Assembly (NCBI GenBank): GCA_023443745.1
Contig: JAEZTB010000014.1
Span: forward strand, 1-40,350
Direction of reading: 5' to 3'
Source: Bacillota bacterium
GTDB lineage: Bacteria > Bacillota > Clostridia > DSM-8532
Length of the DNA stretch: 40,350 nucleotides
Numbering within the stretch: position 1 is the stretch's first letter; every line of letters starts with the position of its first letter. This document shows positions 22,746 through 32,188 of this stretch, piece by piece. The position numbers and the translations under genes were made by a program. The notes beneath the pieces are model-generated. The model had not been told where the DNA came from. It was given only the letters and a program-made list of their open reading frames with translations, and did no database searches.

Positions 22746-24629
22746 TCAAAACGCATTAGGCGTTACTATTTTGGCGTACTCTTCACAATTTGTGAATTTA
22801 ATCTCATGGATCTTTTCTCTAAAATAGAGCTTCTCTTCCTCAAGCTCCTCTATTCTCCCGATTTTTCCTTCCACAAAGCTTTTGAGCCTTTCTACCACTG
22901 AGTCGGCCCTGCTCATAACCCCTCCATACCTCAGATCAAGCACTTCCCATCCGAAGGGCTTATATGTCATATACCATGCCTCTCTATGTGCTTTTCTGAG
23001 TTCATCCACTTTTGTCCGCAACAGTGGAATTTCTTTATCTGCGATAGCCCTTAATGCTGCTTTTTCATTAGCCCTATAATATTCTGCTATTTTAATACCT
23101 AAACAAGCCTTGACCTTTAAAACCGAACAAAGCTTTTCAAGAACATTAAAAACAGCAAGTAAATAGGGATTCTCAATTTTATAGGAAGCCATTCTTTTTT
23201 CCAACCAATCATAATGAATATCCAATTTTTCTTCCTCAATATGCTTATCGAATAAACCCAATAAAAGATCCTGCCAGAGAAGATACTTGGAAGGGTTACA
23301 GGATTCCGGATTGTTTTGTGGTACTCCCGGTACTTCATCCAGGTACCTGATATCCATATAAGCGTCAAAATCCACACCCGTGCAGAATTTAACCCTTCTT
23401 TTCAGCTTATCCATGTTAAGTACCTTAGTGTAACCATGCTCTGCAAACAGCTGAAGTCCTAAAAGACCTGTAAAGTAATTATTTTCCGTACCGTCGTCTC
23501 CCCACATTGTAACGATTACTTCTTGAACGCCCTCTTTTTTACATGCATTCAAAGCTGCATTGGAGTCAACAAAGGTCCTTCCGTAATTCGTTGAAAAGCC
23601 TGTCCAGGTCCATATCCCTCCAGTAAAAATGGGCTGAAATCCCATGCTCTTATGCTTTTGTATCATCTTTGAATAAAAGGCTTCATCATGATGATAGTAA
23701 TCCCAGTAAGCCAGTTGTACATTTTTAGGAATTCTTGCGGCGACATCATCTGGGACTACAGAATCCAAATCAAAGTAGTCACCGGTCTTTGATCCAATTG
23801 TAAAATACATGTCACTCCATATGATTGGTGAAAGCCCATACCTGTCTGTTATGGCAAGTACCTTTTGAAGATGCCGGTTCATCATCTCAAAACGGTTTTC
23901 CCATCCGTTAATATCCAGATATCTTCCACGACCCAGACCAAAAGCCTCATCCATTCCAATATGAATCCTTTTACTTCTGAATGGAGCAGAGGCTGATCGG
24001 ATCATTTTTTCTATCAAGTTGTATACCGGATCACAGTCAACTAGAAGTACGCTATCACTATCCCTATAATCTTCTGCCGCTTCCCACTTCAGAAATTGTT
24101 CCAGATGCCCCAGAGTCTGTATGCAGGGCATCATTTCAATGCCAAAAAGCTCAGCGTATTGATCCAACTCTCTTAATTCATCAAAAGAATATCTTCCCCT
24201 TAAATAACCGAAATAGGGCTCACTTTCAATCACATAGGTATCCTCTGTATAAAGAGCAATAAGATTAATTCCCATACCGGCTGATATTTCTATAATCTCT
24301 TTGACACTTTCAAGCCTCAATACGCCATTTCGCGAGCAGTCAATACATGCACCTATTGTTGAAAACTGTGGCTCTTCAAGCAAAGAAAAGCGATCTGCTT
24401 CATTTGAAGACTCGATAAACAAGCCAAGAGCTCTAAAGAACTGAACCGTGTCCCCGTATGCTATTTCTCCTTTATTACCTTCCAATGCAATATGTAAAGG
24501 GCCTGAAGTTCTTGTTACATTTATTACGAAGCCTCCTTCACCTACCTCAAACCCAAAACGCCTTGAAAAAATGTTTATACCGGCTTGAACAATCTCGATA
24601 TCGCCCACAAATTTAAGTCGAGTACTCAT
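22746..24629 (-). CDS. GH20 beta-N-acetylhexosaminidase, cytoplasmic type
   Basis: The 627-aa product has the GH20 catalytic aspartate-glutamate pair D227-E228 in HIGMDEAFGLGRG, preceded by IGACIDCSRNGVLRLESVKEII and MPCIQTLGHLEQFLKW, and followed by PIIWSDMYF. It removes terminal GlcNAc or GalNAc by substrate-assisted catalysis. I start at the ATG 24627-24629, 9 bp after GGAGG. No signal peptide follows, so it acts on imported oligosaccharides. The C-terminal 200 residues are helical. It is first in the minus-strand operon with GH4 and the kinase. Confidence 0.92.
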   Translation of the reverse strand: MSTRLKFVGDIEIVQAGINIFSRRFGFEVGEGGFVINVTRTSGPLHIALEGNKGEIAYGDTVQFFRALGLFIESSNEADRFSLLEEPQFSTIGACIDCSRNGVLRLESVKEIIEISAGMGINLIALYTEDTYVIESEPYFGYLRGRYSFDELRELDQYAELFGIEMMPCIQTLGHLEQFLKWEAAEDYRDSDSVLLVDCDPVYNLIEKMIRSASAPFRSKRIHIGMDEAFGLGRGRYLDINGWENRFEMMNRHLQKVLAITDRYGLSPIIWSDMYFTIGSKTGDYFDLDSVVPDDVAARIPKNVQLAYWDYYHHDEAFYSKMIQKHKSMGFQPIFTGGIWTWTGFSTNYGRTFVDSNAALNACKKEGVQEVIVTMWGDDGTENNYFTGLLGLQLFAEHGYTKVLNMDKLKRRVKFCTGVDFDAYMDIRYLDEVPGVPQNNPESCNPSKYLLWQDLLLGLFDKHIEEEKLDIHYDWLEKRMASYKIENPYLLAVFNVLEKLCSVLKVKACLGIKIAEYYRANEKAALRAIADKEIPLLRTKVDELRKAHREAWYMTYKPFGWEVLDLRYGGVMSRADSVVERLKSFVEGKIGRIEELEEEKLYFREKIHEIKFTNCEEYAKIVTPNAF

Positions 24630-24881
24630 AGGAAACACCCTCCTTATCCTGGTAATCATAAAATACAATTTCTTGAAAACTATATCTAATCCCATTATAC
24701 AAAAAAGATTTTTAAAACAATGACGTTTATAGCCTCATCTTTGTTAAGGGATATAAATCGTTGCTGCGATATGTTTTTTGTTATATTGCGCGTGTGTATA
24801 CTAAAATCACGGATGGTAGAATCTGCCTCACTTCGTAAGATCATATGAAGCACACACCCTTAAGAGAGAGAGTGATAAATA
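24630..24881. promoter_or_regulatory. Divergent regulatory region of the glycan locus
   Basis: The 252-bp gap separates the minus-strand enzyme operon from the plus-strand transporter operon. On the minus strand a perfect TATAAT (24694-24699) has only a weak TTGTTT at 15 bp, as expected for an activator-dependent promoter. On the plus strand a TATACT lies near 24797. The AraC-type regulator at 28615 probably binds here; no exact operator is evident. Confidence 0.4.
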
Positions 24882-25847
24882 TTGTATGAATCAAAATTAG
24901 GTCAAGTTTCAGTTGTTAAGAAAAGAAATAGTTTTTTGAAAAGATTTTGGGAGCAAAGAGATTTGCAGCTCATGGTACTTCCTGGAATACTGCTTGTTTT
25001 CGTTTTCAGCTATATTCCAATGTATGGAATGATTACAGCTTTTCAGGATTATCAATTGGGAGAATTCCCCGGCTTCAGCAAATGGGTAGGTTTACAGTAC
25101 TTTATTGAATTCTTAACCGACAATAACTTTTGGCATATCATGAAAAATACTTTTGGTATCAGTATGCTCAGGTTGCTTTTTGCTTTTCCTGCTCCTATTA
25201 TTTTAGCTATCCTGCTTAATGAAGTAAGATTAACATGGTTCAAGAAAACAATTCAAACCGTTACATATATGCCTCACTTTTTATCCTGGGTTGTCGTGTC
25301 AGGTATGTTCTTCGAGATTCTGTCAGTAGACGGTGGCATTGTTAATACACTCCTCATGAGTCTCGGCATAATAAAAGACCCCATCATGTTTTTTGGTGAT
25401 CCGAAGTATTTCTGGCCAATAGTAGTCATCAGCGAAATTTGGAAGGAAATCGGATGGTATTCCATCATATTCCTGGCCTCCATAGCCTCTATTAATCCCG
25501 AGCTGTACGAGGCGGCAGAAATAGACGGGGCTGGCCGTTTCCATAGAATATGGCATATTACGTTAGCTGGAATAAAGTCTACCATTATCATTATTCTTAT
25601 CCTTGATATAAGCAATATTGTAAATGCTGGCTTTGAACAGATCATGCTGCTTACCAATAATTTAAAGAACACCATGGTCGTTGAAGCCTCTGAGATAGTA
25701 GACACCTATGTCTATAAGATGGGTATTCAGCTGTGGAGATATTCTTACGCCTCCGCTGTGGGGGTTTTCAAATCCATTTTATCTGTATTGCTATTAACTC
25801 TTGCAAATACTTTTGCAAAAAAAATCGGCGAAGACAGTCTATGGTAA
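24882..25847 (+). CDS. lplB: ABC sugar transporter permease, LplB type
   Basis: The 321-aa product has six predicted membrane segments, the first at residues about 30-50 (LMVLPGILLVFVFSYIPMYGM). The cytoplasmic EAA loop is EAAEIDGAGRFHRIWHITL near residue 212. The LplB/YteP subclass features SYIPMYGxxxAFQDY and PHFLSWVV are clear. The start is a TTG after a GAGAG-rich stretch; the nearest ATG is out of frame. It pairs with the YtcP-type permease 25 bp downstream. No ATPase gene accompanies them, as is usual for this class, which shares an MsmX-type ATPase. Confidence 0.92.
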   Translation: MYESKLGQVSVVKKRNSFLKRFWEQRDLQLMVLPGILLVFVFSYIPMYGMITAFQDYQLGEFPGFSKWVGLQYFIEFLTDNNFWHIMKNTFGISMLRLLFAFPAPIILAILLNEVRLTWFKKTIQTVTYMPHFLSWVVVSGMFFEILSVDGGIVNTLLMSLGIIKDPIMFFGDPKYFWPIVVISEIWKEIGWYSIIFLASIASINPELYEAAEIDGAGRFHRIWHITLAGIKSTIIIILILDISNIVNAGFEQIMLLTNNLKNTMVVEASEIVDTYVYKMGIQLWRYSYASAVGVFKSILSVLLLTLANTFAKKIGEDSLW

Positions 25848-25872
25848 AACTTTGTGTAAAGGAGCCATTGAA

Positions 25873-26760
25873 ATGCGCATAAGAAGATTAACCGCATTTG
25901 ATCTAATAAACAGCTTTTTACTCTTACTTCTTACTTTTGTCACCTTATATCCCATCATTAATGTATTGGCAATATCCTTAAATGAGGGTCTTGATACCAT
26001 GAGGGGCGGAATAACCCTTTTCCCAAGGAAATTTACGCTTCAGAATTATAATCTTGTTTTTAAAAACCCTGCTGTTTTCAACGCTTTTGGCATAACCATC
26101 CTGAGAACAGTTATAGGAACCTTTTTAAGCCTGATCGCAACGGCAATGTTTGCTTTTGGTCTGTCAAAGAAAAATCTTATGGGACGAAAATTCTATATGG
26201 GATTAAGCATCATTTCAATGTATTTCTCCGGAGGATTGATTCCCTTTTATTTACTTATAGACAATCTGGGATTGATTAATAGCTTCTGGGTCTACATTAT
26301 TCCCAATCTGATCAGCGTTTACAACATGATTATCATGATGACTAATTTTAAGCAGATTCCGGAGGCCATGGAGGAATCTGCAAGAATAGATGGCGCAGGC
26401 TATTTCACAATATTCTTCAAAGTCGTGTTACCTGTCTCAGCGCCGATTATAGCAACTATTGCATTGTTTAATGCAGTTTGGCATTGGAATTCATGGTTTG
26501 ATGGGTATCTTTATATGACCAAGGATGATTTGCTCCCCCTCCAAAACCTATTGGTCAGAATTATAAACGCTAATTCCATGGGCCAGACCCTTTCAAAAGC
26601 AGGCTCCGCAACAGCAATCATAAACAAATTCGGAGGCGTTACGGTTAAGTCTGTAAACATGGCCACCATGATGATCTCCATGATCCCTATTCTGATTGTT
26701 TATCCATTCCTTCAGAAATATTTTGTAAAAGGTATGATGATTGGTTCTGTAAAAGGATGA
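25873..26760 (+). CDS. ytcP: ABC sugar transporter permease, YtcP type
   Basis: The 295-aa product starts at ATG 25873 (MRIRRLTAFDLINSF), 8 bp after AAGGAG. It has six membrane segments, an ISLNEGLDTMRGGITLFPRKFTLQNY-type periplasmic loop and the EAA loop EESARIDGAGYFTIFFKVVLP. It forms the heterodimeric channel with the LplB-type permease. Confidence 0.92.
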   Translation: MRIRRLTAFDLINSFLLLLLTFVTLYPIINVLAISLNEGLDTMRGGITLFPRKFTLQNYNLVFKNPAVFNAFGITILRTVIGTFLSLIATAMFAFGLSKKNLMGRKFYMGLSIISMYFSGGLIPFYLLIDNLGLINSFWVYIIPNLISVYNMIIMMTNFKQIPEAMEESARIDGAGYFTIFFKVVLPVSAPIIATIALFNAVWHWNSWFDGYLYMTKDDLLPLQNLLVRIINANSMGQTLSKAGSATAIINKFGGVTVKSVNMATMMISMIPILIVYPFLQKYFVKGMMIGSVKG

Positions 26761-26819
26761 AACCCTGATCTTGGGGATTTATCTATAAAATATGATATAC
26801 TATGACAGGAGGATCTCTT

Positions 26820-28517
26820 ATGAGAAAGAAGAAAAAATTTCTCAGCACCTTAGTTGCAGCGGTTATGATCTTGACCATGCTCGCAGGATGCGGAGGGGCT
26901 ACTCCCTCAGCTTCTGCGACGCCTGCAATTCAACCTTCCAGCGTAACACCGACGGCTAGCGTAGCTTCAGGCAATGGTGAGTTTCAGTATCCAACAACTC
27001 CCATTGAGTTCACCTGCATGTGGATGTATGACTGGTGGGTGCCTACAACACCTCTCAAGTGGGGAGAGGATGAAGTTACCAAGTACATACAAGAAAGATT
27101 CAATGTAAAAATCAATCAAGTAGGTGCAGATGGAGACCCCAGGCAAAAGCTCAATGTTCTGATTGCAAGCGAAAGCTTACCTGAAGTCATTGTATTGGAC
27201 AGAAGCTCTGACTGGAAAAAAACAATAAAGGCTGGAGCATTGGTTCCTATTGACGACTACGTGACCAAATACCCGGCTTATAAGCAAAAGATTTCGCAAG
27301 AGACCATGAATGCTTACAGACAGGACGGTAAGCTATACGGTATGCTTAATTGGGCCACCTCTAAGGATCATCCCATGGGTAATGGCGGCTATTCTATAAA
27401 CGAAAAACTCTATAAAGAATTGGGTTCCCCTTCCCTAAATACACTTGATGACCTCTATAACTATCTTAAGCTTATCAAGGATAGTGGCAAAACAATGGAT
27501 GGTCAACCCATTGTACCCTTCCAGGGTGATACAAGAGTCGGTGACCCTATGGACAAATTCATATTCAGATCCGCTTTCGGAGATTTTAATGCAGGGCTTA
27601 ATCCGCATTTTCTATCGGAAGTTAATAATGAGCTCACTTATTTCATGAAAGATCCCAAGTGGGTTGAAACTTTATTATTTATAAACAAGCTCGTACGGGA
27701 AGATCTGATAAATCCTGATGTTTTCATTGAAAAAACCGATCAAATGGAAGAAAAGCTTGCAAACGGAAGAGTTGGCGTATTCTGCTCCGGTGCAGATATG
27801 GTTGACCCGGTCGCCAGAGGCAGAATGGCCTGGAGAGCAAAAGATCCTACGGGAGATTATAAAGCCATCGAGCCATTCACAGCTAACGGAGTCAATGTTT
27901 CCGATGTATGGACTTCTTCCTTCTCTACTCTGGGCTGGAATGTTATGTGCATTACAAAGTCTGCAAGGGACCCTGAAAGAATATATGCCTTCTACGATTG
28001 GGTCATTTCTGATGAAGGTCAGCTTATAACCTTTAATGGACCTAAAGGTGAAATATGGGATGAGCTTGACGAAAAGGGTTACCCCATATTCACAAAATCC
28101 AGATATGAGCTGCCTATTGAAGAACAGTACCGTATAGGCTTTGAATTTAATACAAATCCCGGATTTGCAGATTTTGTAGATTTTGCAAAAGTTGCAGGTG
28201 ACAACAGACTTCCTCCTGAAAGGAGAGACTGGGTTATTCAGGCACAAAGCAATATAACCTGGAAGCATTCAATTGATAATACCGAATTTGAGGATATATC
28301 TCCTGATCCTTCATCAAAGGAAGGCGTTATTGAGGAAATGGTTCGAGAAATATCCAATACACAATTTACTAAAATCGCTCTGGCAAAATCAGAGGATCTG
28401 GCCAGATCATACATTGAAGAAACGATCAAGAAAGTATATGATGCAGGCTTCGGATCGATAGAAAAATTCAAGAATGAAAAATGGAAAGAGAACGTAGCAA
28501 GAATGTCTGGTAAATAA
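26820..28517 (+). CDS. Extracellular solute-binding lipoprotein, LplA type
   Basis: The 565-aa product has a lipobox LAGC (cysteine at residue 24) followed by an S/T/P/A-rich linker (to about 60) and a large type 1 binding fold (TCMWMYDWWVPTT, VILDRSSDW-like VIVLDRSSDW, YGMLNW). LplA-type proteins bind oligosaccharides; aromatic residues near the N-terminal lobe fit a carbohydrate ligand. The start ATG 26820 follows AGGAGG at 7 bp. It lies 59 bp after the second permease and is closed by a strong terminator. Confidence 0.92.
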   Translation: MRKKKKFLSTLVAAVMILTMLAGCGGATPSASATPAIQPSSVTPTASVASGNGEFQYPTTPIEFTCMWMYDWWVPTTPLKWGEDEVTKYIQERFNVKINQVGADGDPRQKLNVLIASESLPEVIVLDRSSDWKKTIKAGALVPIDDYVTKYPAYKQKISQETMNAYRQDGKLYGMLNWATSKDHPMGNGGYSINEKLYKELGSPSLNTLDDLYNYLKLIKDSGKTMDGQPIVPFQGDTRVGDPMDKFIFRSAFGDFNAGLNPHFLSEVNNELTYFMKDPKWVETLLFINKLVREDLINPDVFIEKTDQMEEKLANGRVGVFCSGADMVDPVARGRMAWRAKDPTGDYKAIEPFTANGVNVSDVWTSSFSTLGWNVMCITKSARDPERIYAFYDWVISDEGQLITFNGPKGEIWDELDEKGYPIFTKSRYELPIEEQYRIGFEFNTNPGFADFVDFAKVAGDNRLPPERRDWVIQAQSNITWKHSIDNTEFEDISPDPSSKEGVIEEMVREISNTQFTKIALAKSEDLARSYIEETIKKVYDAGFGSIEKFKNEKWKENVARMSGK

Positions 28518-28522
28518 ATTCT

Positions 28523-28567
28523 AAAACAAAAGCCTATGGTTGGTTATACATCATAGGCTTTTGTTTT
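28523..28567 (+). terminator. Strong intrinsic terminator after the transporter operon
   Basis: Perfect 16-bp stem AAAACAAAAGCCTATG / CATAGGCTTTTGTTTT with a 13-base loop. The U-rich end serves the plus strand, and symmetry allows both directions. It separates transporter from two-component genes. Confidence 0.85.
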
Positions 28568-28614
28568 CATAACATGTAAAATATGATTATCTGTCGTAAA
28601 GATGGGGTGGGGAT

Positions 28615-30228
28615 ATGTTCAATTTACTAATCGTTGAGGATGAAATACTTGATAATGAAGGGATAAGGGACTCCGTTCAGAGTATGAATCTCAAAATTAG
28701 GGCTATAGAAACCGCTTTAAGTGGTTTTGAAGCCTTAGAAAAGCTTGATTCGTTTTCCCCCGATATTCTTTTGACCGATATCAATATGCCGGGTATGAAC
28801 GGACTTAAGCTGGCAGAAAAGGTAAAGAACGCTTTTCCCGATATTGAGATTATCTTCATAAGCGGACATGACGATTTTGTTTACTTAAAAAATGCTATCC
28901 GGCTTGATGCTTTTGAATATATACTTAAACCCATTGATGACGATGAGTTAAGAGAAACAATCGATAAAGCCATAGAAAAGTTGATACAAAAAAGGCATGT
29001 TGAAGAAGAGCTTCAAACCTTACAAAAACAGGTTGACGAAAGTAAGCCTGTAATGAAGAATAAGCTTCTCTTGGATATTGTATATGGCACTATAGGCCAT
29101 CAGGATGTATGGAAAAAAATCAATTATTTTGATATCGAAATTCAAGATGGCGTTTACTGTGTTCTTCTTCTAGAGATAGATGATTATAAGCTTTTATCAG
29201 AAAAATACCAGAAAGATTTTTTTGAGCAAAAACTACTTCAGATTATGTCTTGTGCTGATCTTAAAAAGTACGGCAACTGTTTAAAACAATTTATGTTTAT
29301 AGATAATGCAAGATGCGCTGTTATTCTAAGCTTTGACAGATGCATCTCTGAAGCCTTACGTTCAGATACGGTATTAAACATTGCCAATGAGCTTCTCACA
29401 TGCTCCAAAAAATCAGATTTCCTGAGTATAACCATCGCTATTGGACCGGCTGTAGATGAGCTGAGTGATATTTATATCTCATATACCGGTTGTGGTGAGC
29501 TGATATCTCAAAAAATGTTAAAAGGTAAAGGCACTATCATTTGCAATAGTCAATATCCCTCCATACCCATCGACAATACTGATTTTTACAGAATAGATAA
29601 AGAGCTTATAAGATGTCTTACAAATTTCGATCTGCAAAGAACCTTTCACTTTATCGACTACCTCTTTGACAGCATAGAAAACAGCGGGATATATCACCCG
29701 CTTTATGTGCAGAACTATTGCATTAATGTAATAAGTCATGTGCAGCTTTCACTTATTGAGCAAAATGCTACCTTTGAAGATATTTTTGGTTCAGGGGTTA
29801 TTCTTTGGGAAAAGCTCATGAAATTTGACAGCATACTCGACATCAGGCAGTGGGTAAAAAACATATTCAAGAGTGTTATTGAATATTTGGAAAACAGAAG
29901 AGCAACGCATCAAAACAAGGTGGTAGAAAAGGTTCTGCAGTACATTGATGAAGGCTATAAAAAGGATATTACCATCAAGGAAATAGCGGATAAGTTATAT
30001 TATTCATCCAACCATTTGGGGTATCTATTTAAATGTGAAACGGGTATGGGGTTTAGTGAATACCTGAACAAATACCGCATGAACAAAGCCAGTGAACTCT
30101 TAAAAAGTACTATACTTAAGACGTATCAGATAGCTGATACCATTGGATACGCGAATGTTAACTCCTTTATCAAACAATTCAAGCTGGTATATGGAATGAC
30201 TCCTAAAGAGTATAGAGGTAGGTGTTAA
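28615..30228 (+). CDS. AraC-type response regulator (YesN-like)
   Basis: The 537-aa product has a receiver domain (residues 1-120) with phospho-acceptor D55 in LLTDINMPG, acidic pair E8-D9 and K105 in YILKPIDD. The middle (about 125-420) is a long variable region. An AraC double helix-turn-helix occupies about 435-537 (ITIKEIADKLYYSSNHLGYLF, YQIADTIGYANVNSFIKQFKLVYGMTPKEYR). Phosphorylated by the partner kinase, it probably activates the transporter and enzyme operons. It overlaps or abuts the kinase gene. Confidence 0.93.
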   Translation: MFNLLIVEDEILDNEGIRDSVQSMNLKIRAIETALSGFEALEKLDSFSPDILLTDINMPGMNGLKLAEKVKNAFPDIEIIFISGHDDFVYLKNAIRLDAFEYILKPIDDDELRETIDKAIEKLIQKRHVEEELQTLQKQVDESKPVMKNKLLLDIVYGTIGHQDVWKKINYFDIEIQDGVYCVLLLEIDDYKLLSEKYQKDFFEQKLLQIMSCADLKKYGNCLKQFMFIDNARCAVILSFDRCISEALRSDTVLNIANELLTCSKKSDFLSITIAIGPAVDELSDIYISYTGCGELISQKMLKGKGTIICNSQYPSIPIDNTDFYRIDKELIRCLTNFDLQRTFHFIDYLFDSIENSGIYHPLYVQNYCINVISHVQLSLIEQNATFEDIFGSGVILWEKLMKFDSILDIRQWVKNIFKSVIEYLENRRATHQNKVVEKVLQYIDEGYKKDITIKEIADKLYYSSNHLGYLFKCETGMGFSEYLNKYRMNKASELLKSTILKTYQIADTIGYANVNSFIKQFKLVYGMTPKEYRGRC

Positions 30229-30230
30229 GC

Positions 30231-32069
30231 TTGCTTTTCAAAAAAATACGCGGTTTTCTTTACAATTTGAATATCTTTAATAAGCTGATCCTTTCTTACT
30301 TTTTTACTGCCATAATTCCAGTCATTTTAATTGGATTACTATCCTACAATGTTGCAACGTCCCACATTAAACGACAGGGAATCGATATCTTGCACCAGGT
30401 ACAGGAAAAATATCAGGTTACTATCCTTAATAACCTGAGTAAATATCAATTGCTCTGCGATAATATTTACTATGATCAAAAGCTTCAGAATTATTTGTTA
30501 GGACGTTTTTTTGGAATAAATCCGGATTATTACTTTGATCAATATACCTTTATTACAAACTATTTTATTCCTAAGCTGCAATCGTCTTTTGCCTTTTTTG
30601 ACTCTAATCTTAATATCTCAATCATCAATTATAATGACAATATACCTGAAGTCATCACCCCGGATTTTGACGGCATTTTAAATTCAGGGTCCTCCCCTAA
30701 CGATTATATCGAGGTAGGCAATCGGAAAACCTTCCAGATTTATAATATTGAAAGGGCTGAAAAGCACCAGTGGTTTAAAGAGCTCAAGGATACTACCAAA
30801 AACTACAAATGGGTACAAGTCAATCATGACCATGAGTTTAATAATATTTCTCTTGCGAGAGAAATATTTGACTTTAATACTCCGGGATCAAACAGTATGG
30901 GGCTTTTGAAGCTTACGGTCAGGCTGGAAGATATTTTTGGGCAGGAAGAGGTATCGAGTAGTCCACAAAATAGTTTCAGTCTTTTTATTGATGAAAATAA
31001 CGTTCTTCTGTCTCCCGAGAAAGAAAAACATGACTTCTATGAAAAAAACAAAAATATTGTAAATGATCTTCTTGAGGGAAAAAGCAACGGTGAACATATT
31101 CAGGGTGGCAGTATACTATTGATGAGTACCATACCTTCGACGAACTGGAAGATGATAAGCATTTATCCTGTGAGCGAATTAGTGTCCAGTGCTAAAAATA
31201 TAAGAGACATTACCTTTTTCTCATGTCTCATTTCACTTTTGATTCTATTTGCTGTCACTTATAGGGTATCCTTATGGTTTTCCAACAGGATCACCAATAT
31301 CAGCAGGCATATGACAGCGTTCCAGAATGAAGATATCACTTTGGAAAGCCGTCTGCATGATAAGTATAAGGACGAATTAGGCTATCTTGTGAAGGCTTTT
31401 AATAATATGTCAGACAGGATCAATACCTTGATAACAGATGTTTATCAAGCCAATATTGATAAAAAGGAATTTGAATTAAAGGCCCTTCAGGCACAAATAA
31501 ATCCGCATTTTCTTTATAATTCTCTTTCTGCAATCAATCGGCTGGCTTCTTCAGGTGATGTATCAAAAGTGGATTATATGGTTAAAAACCTCACCAAATT
31601 TTACCGTATGACACTGAGTAACGGCAGAAATAATATAAGCATTGCTGAAGAACTGGAGCAGGTTAAGGCCTATATAGACATTTATAATATACGAAAACGA
31701 AACTTCTTTAATGTACACTATGTTATTGATGAAGAGGCCACAAAGTACTCAACTATAAAAATTATTTTACAGCCTTTTGTAGAGAATATATTTGAACATG
31801 CTATCTATAACCGCAAGCATCCTATAAATATATCTATTAAAGCAAGAAAAACAGAAGGGAATATTGTGTTTAATATAATCGATGACGGTATAGGCATGGA
31901 AACAGATATCATTGAAAGCATACTTACTCATGAAACGAGCCATGGCTACGGGATAAAAAATGTCAATGAACGGATAAAGCTCCAATATGGAGATTCCTAT
32001 GGCATAGAAATATTCAGCCGCTCCGGCATAGGAACAAATGTTACAATCACTATTCCCGCCATTTCTTAA
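30231..32069 (+). CDS. Membrane histidine kinase (YesM-like)
   Basis: About 612 residues. Two membrane segments (about 18-40 and 325-345) flank an extracellular dCache-like sensor domain, followed by HAMP (about 345-400). The His_kinase domain has QINPHFLYNSLSAINRLA with the phosphorylated histidine near residue 426, then the ATPase motifs IKIILQPFVENIFEHA, DDGIGM and GYGIKNVNERI. I favour the TTG at 30231 (AGG 8 bp upstream); a GTG at 30222 is possible and overlaps the regulator by 7 bp. It senses a sugar or its binding protein and phosphorylates the response regulator. Confidence 0.92.
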   Translation: MLFKKIRGFLYNLNIFNKLILSYFFTAIIPVILIGLLSYNVATSHIKRQGIDILHQVQEKYQVTILNNLSKYQLLCDNIYYDQKLQNYLLGRFFGINPDYYFDQYTFITNYFIPKLQSSFAFFDSNLNISIINYNDNIPEVITPDFDGILNSGSSPNDYIEVGNRKTFQIYNIERAEKHQWFKELKDTTKNYKWVQVNHDHEFNNISLAREIFDFNTPGSNSMGLLKLTVRLEDIFGQEEVSSSPQNSFSLFIDENNVLLSPEKEKHDFYEKNKNIVNDLLEGKSNGEHIQGGSILLMSTIPSTNWKMISIYPVSELVSSAKNIRDITFFSCLISLLILFAVTYRVSLWFSNRITNISRHMTAFQNEDITLESRLHDKYKDELGYLVKAFNNMSDRINTLITDVYQANIDKKEFELKALQAQINPHFLYNSLSAINRLASSGDVSKVDYMVKNLTKFYRMTLSNGRNNISIAEELEQVKAYIDIYNIRKRNFFNVHYVIDEEATKYSTIKIILQPFVENIFEHAIYNRKHPINISIKARKTEGNIVFNIIDDGIGMETDIIESILTHETSHGYGIKNVNERIKLQYGDSYGIEIFSRSGIGTNVTITIPAIS

Positions 32070-32095
32070 GAATGTTGAAAAAATAGCCACAAAAC

Positions 32096-32141
32096 GCCCC
32101 CTCCATGAAGAGTATTCTGAGCTGTTTCTTATGGAGGGGGC
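32096..32141. terminator. Bidirectional terminator between facing genes
   Basis: GCCCCCTCCAT / ATGGAGGGGGC forms an 11-bp stem with a 24-base loop. It lies between the kinase (plus) and the end of the SLH protein gene (minus) and can serve both. Confidence 0.7.
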
Positions 32142-32188
32142 ATATTATTTCACTCCGGCTATTTTATGCCGCACTTATACATTATCCC

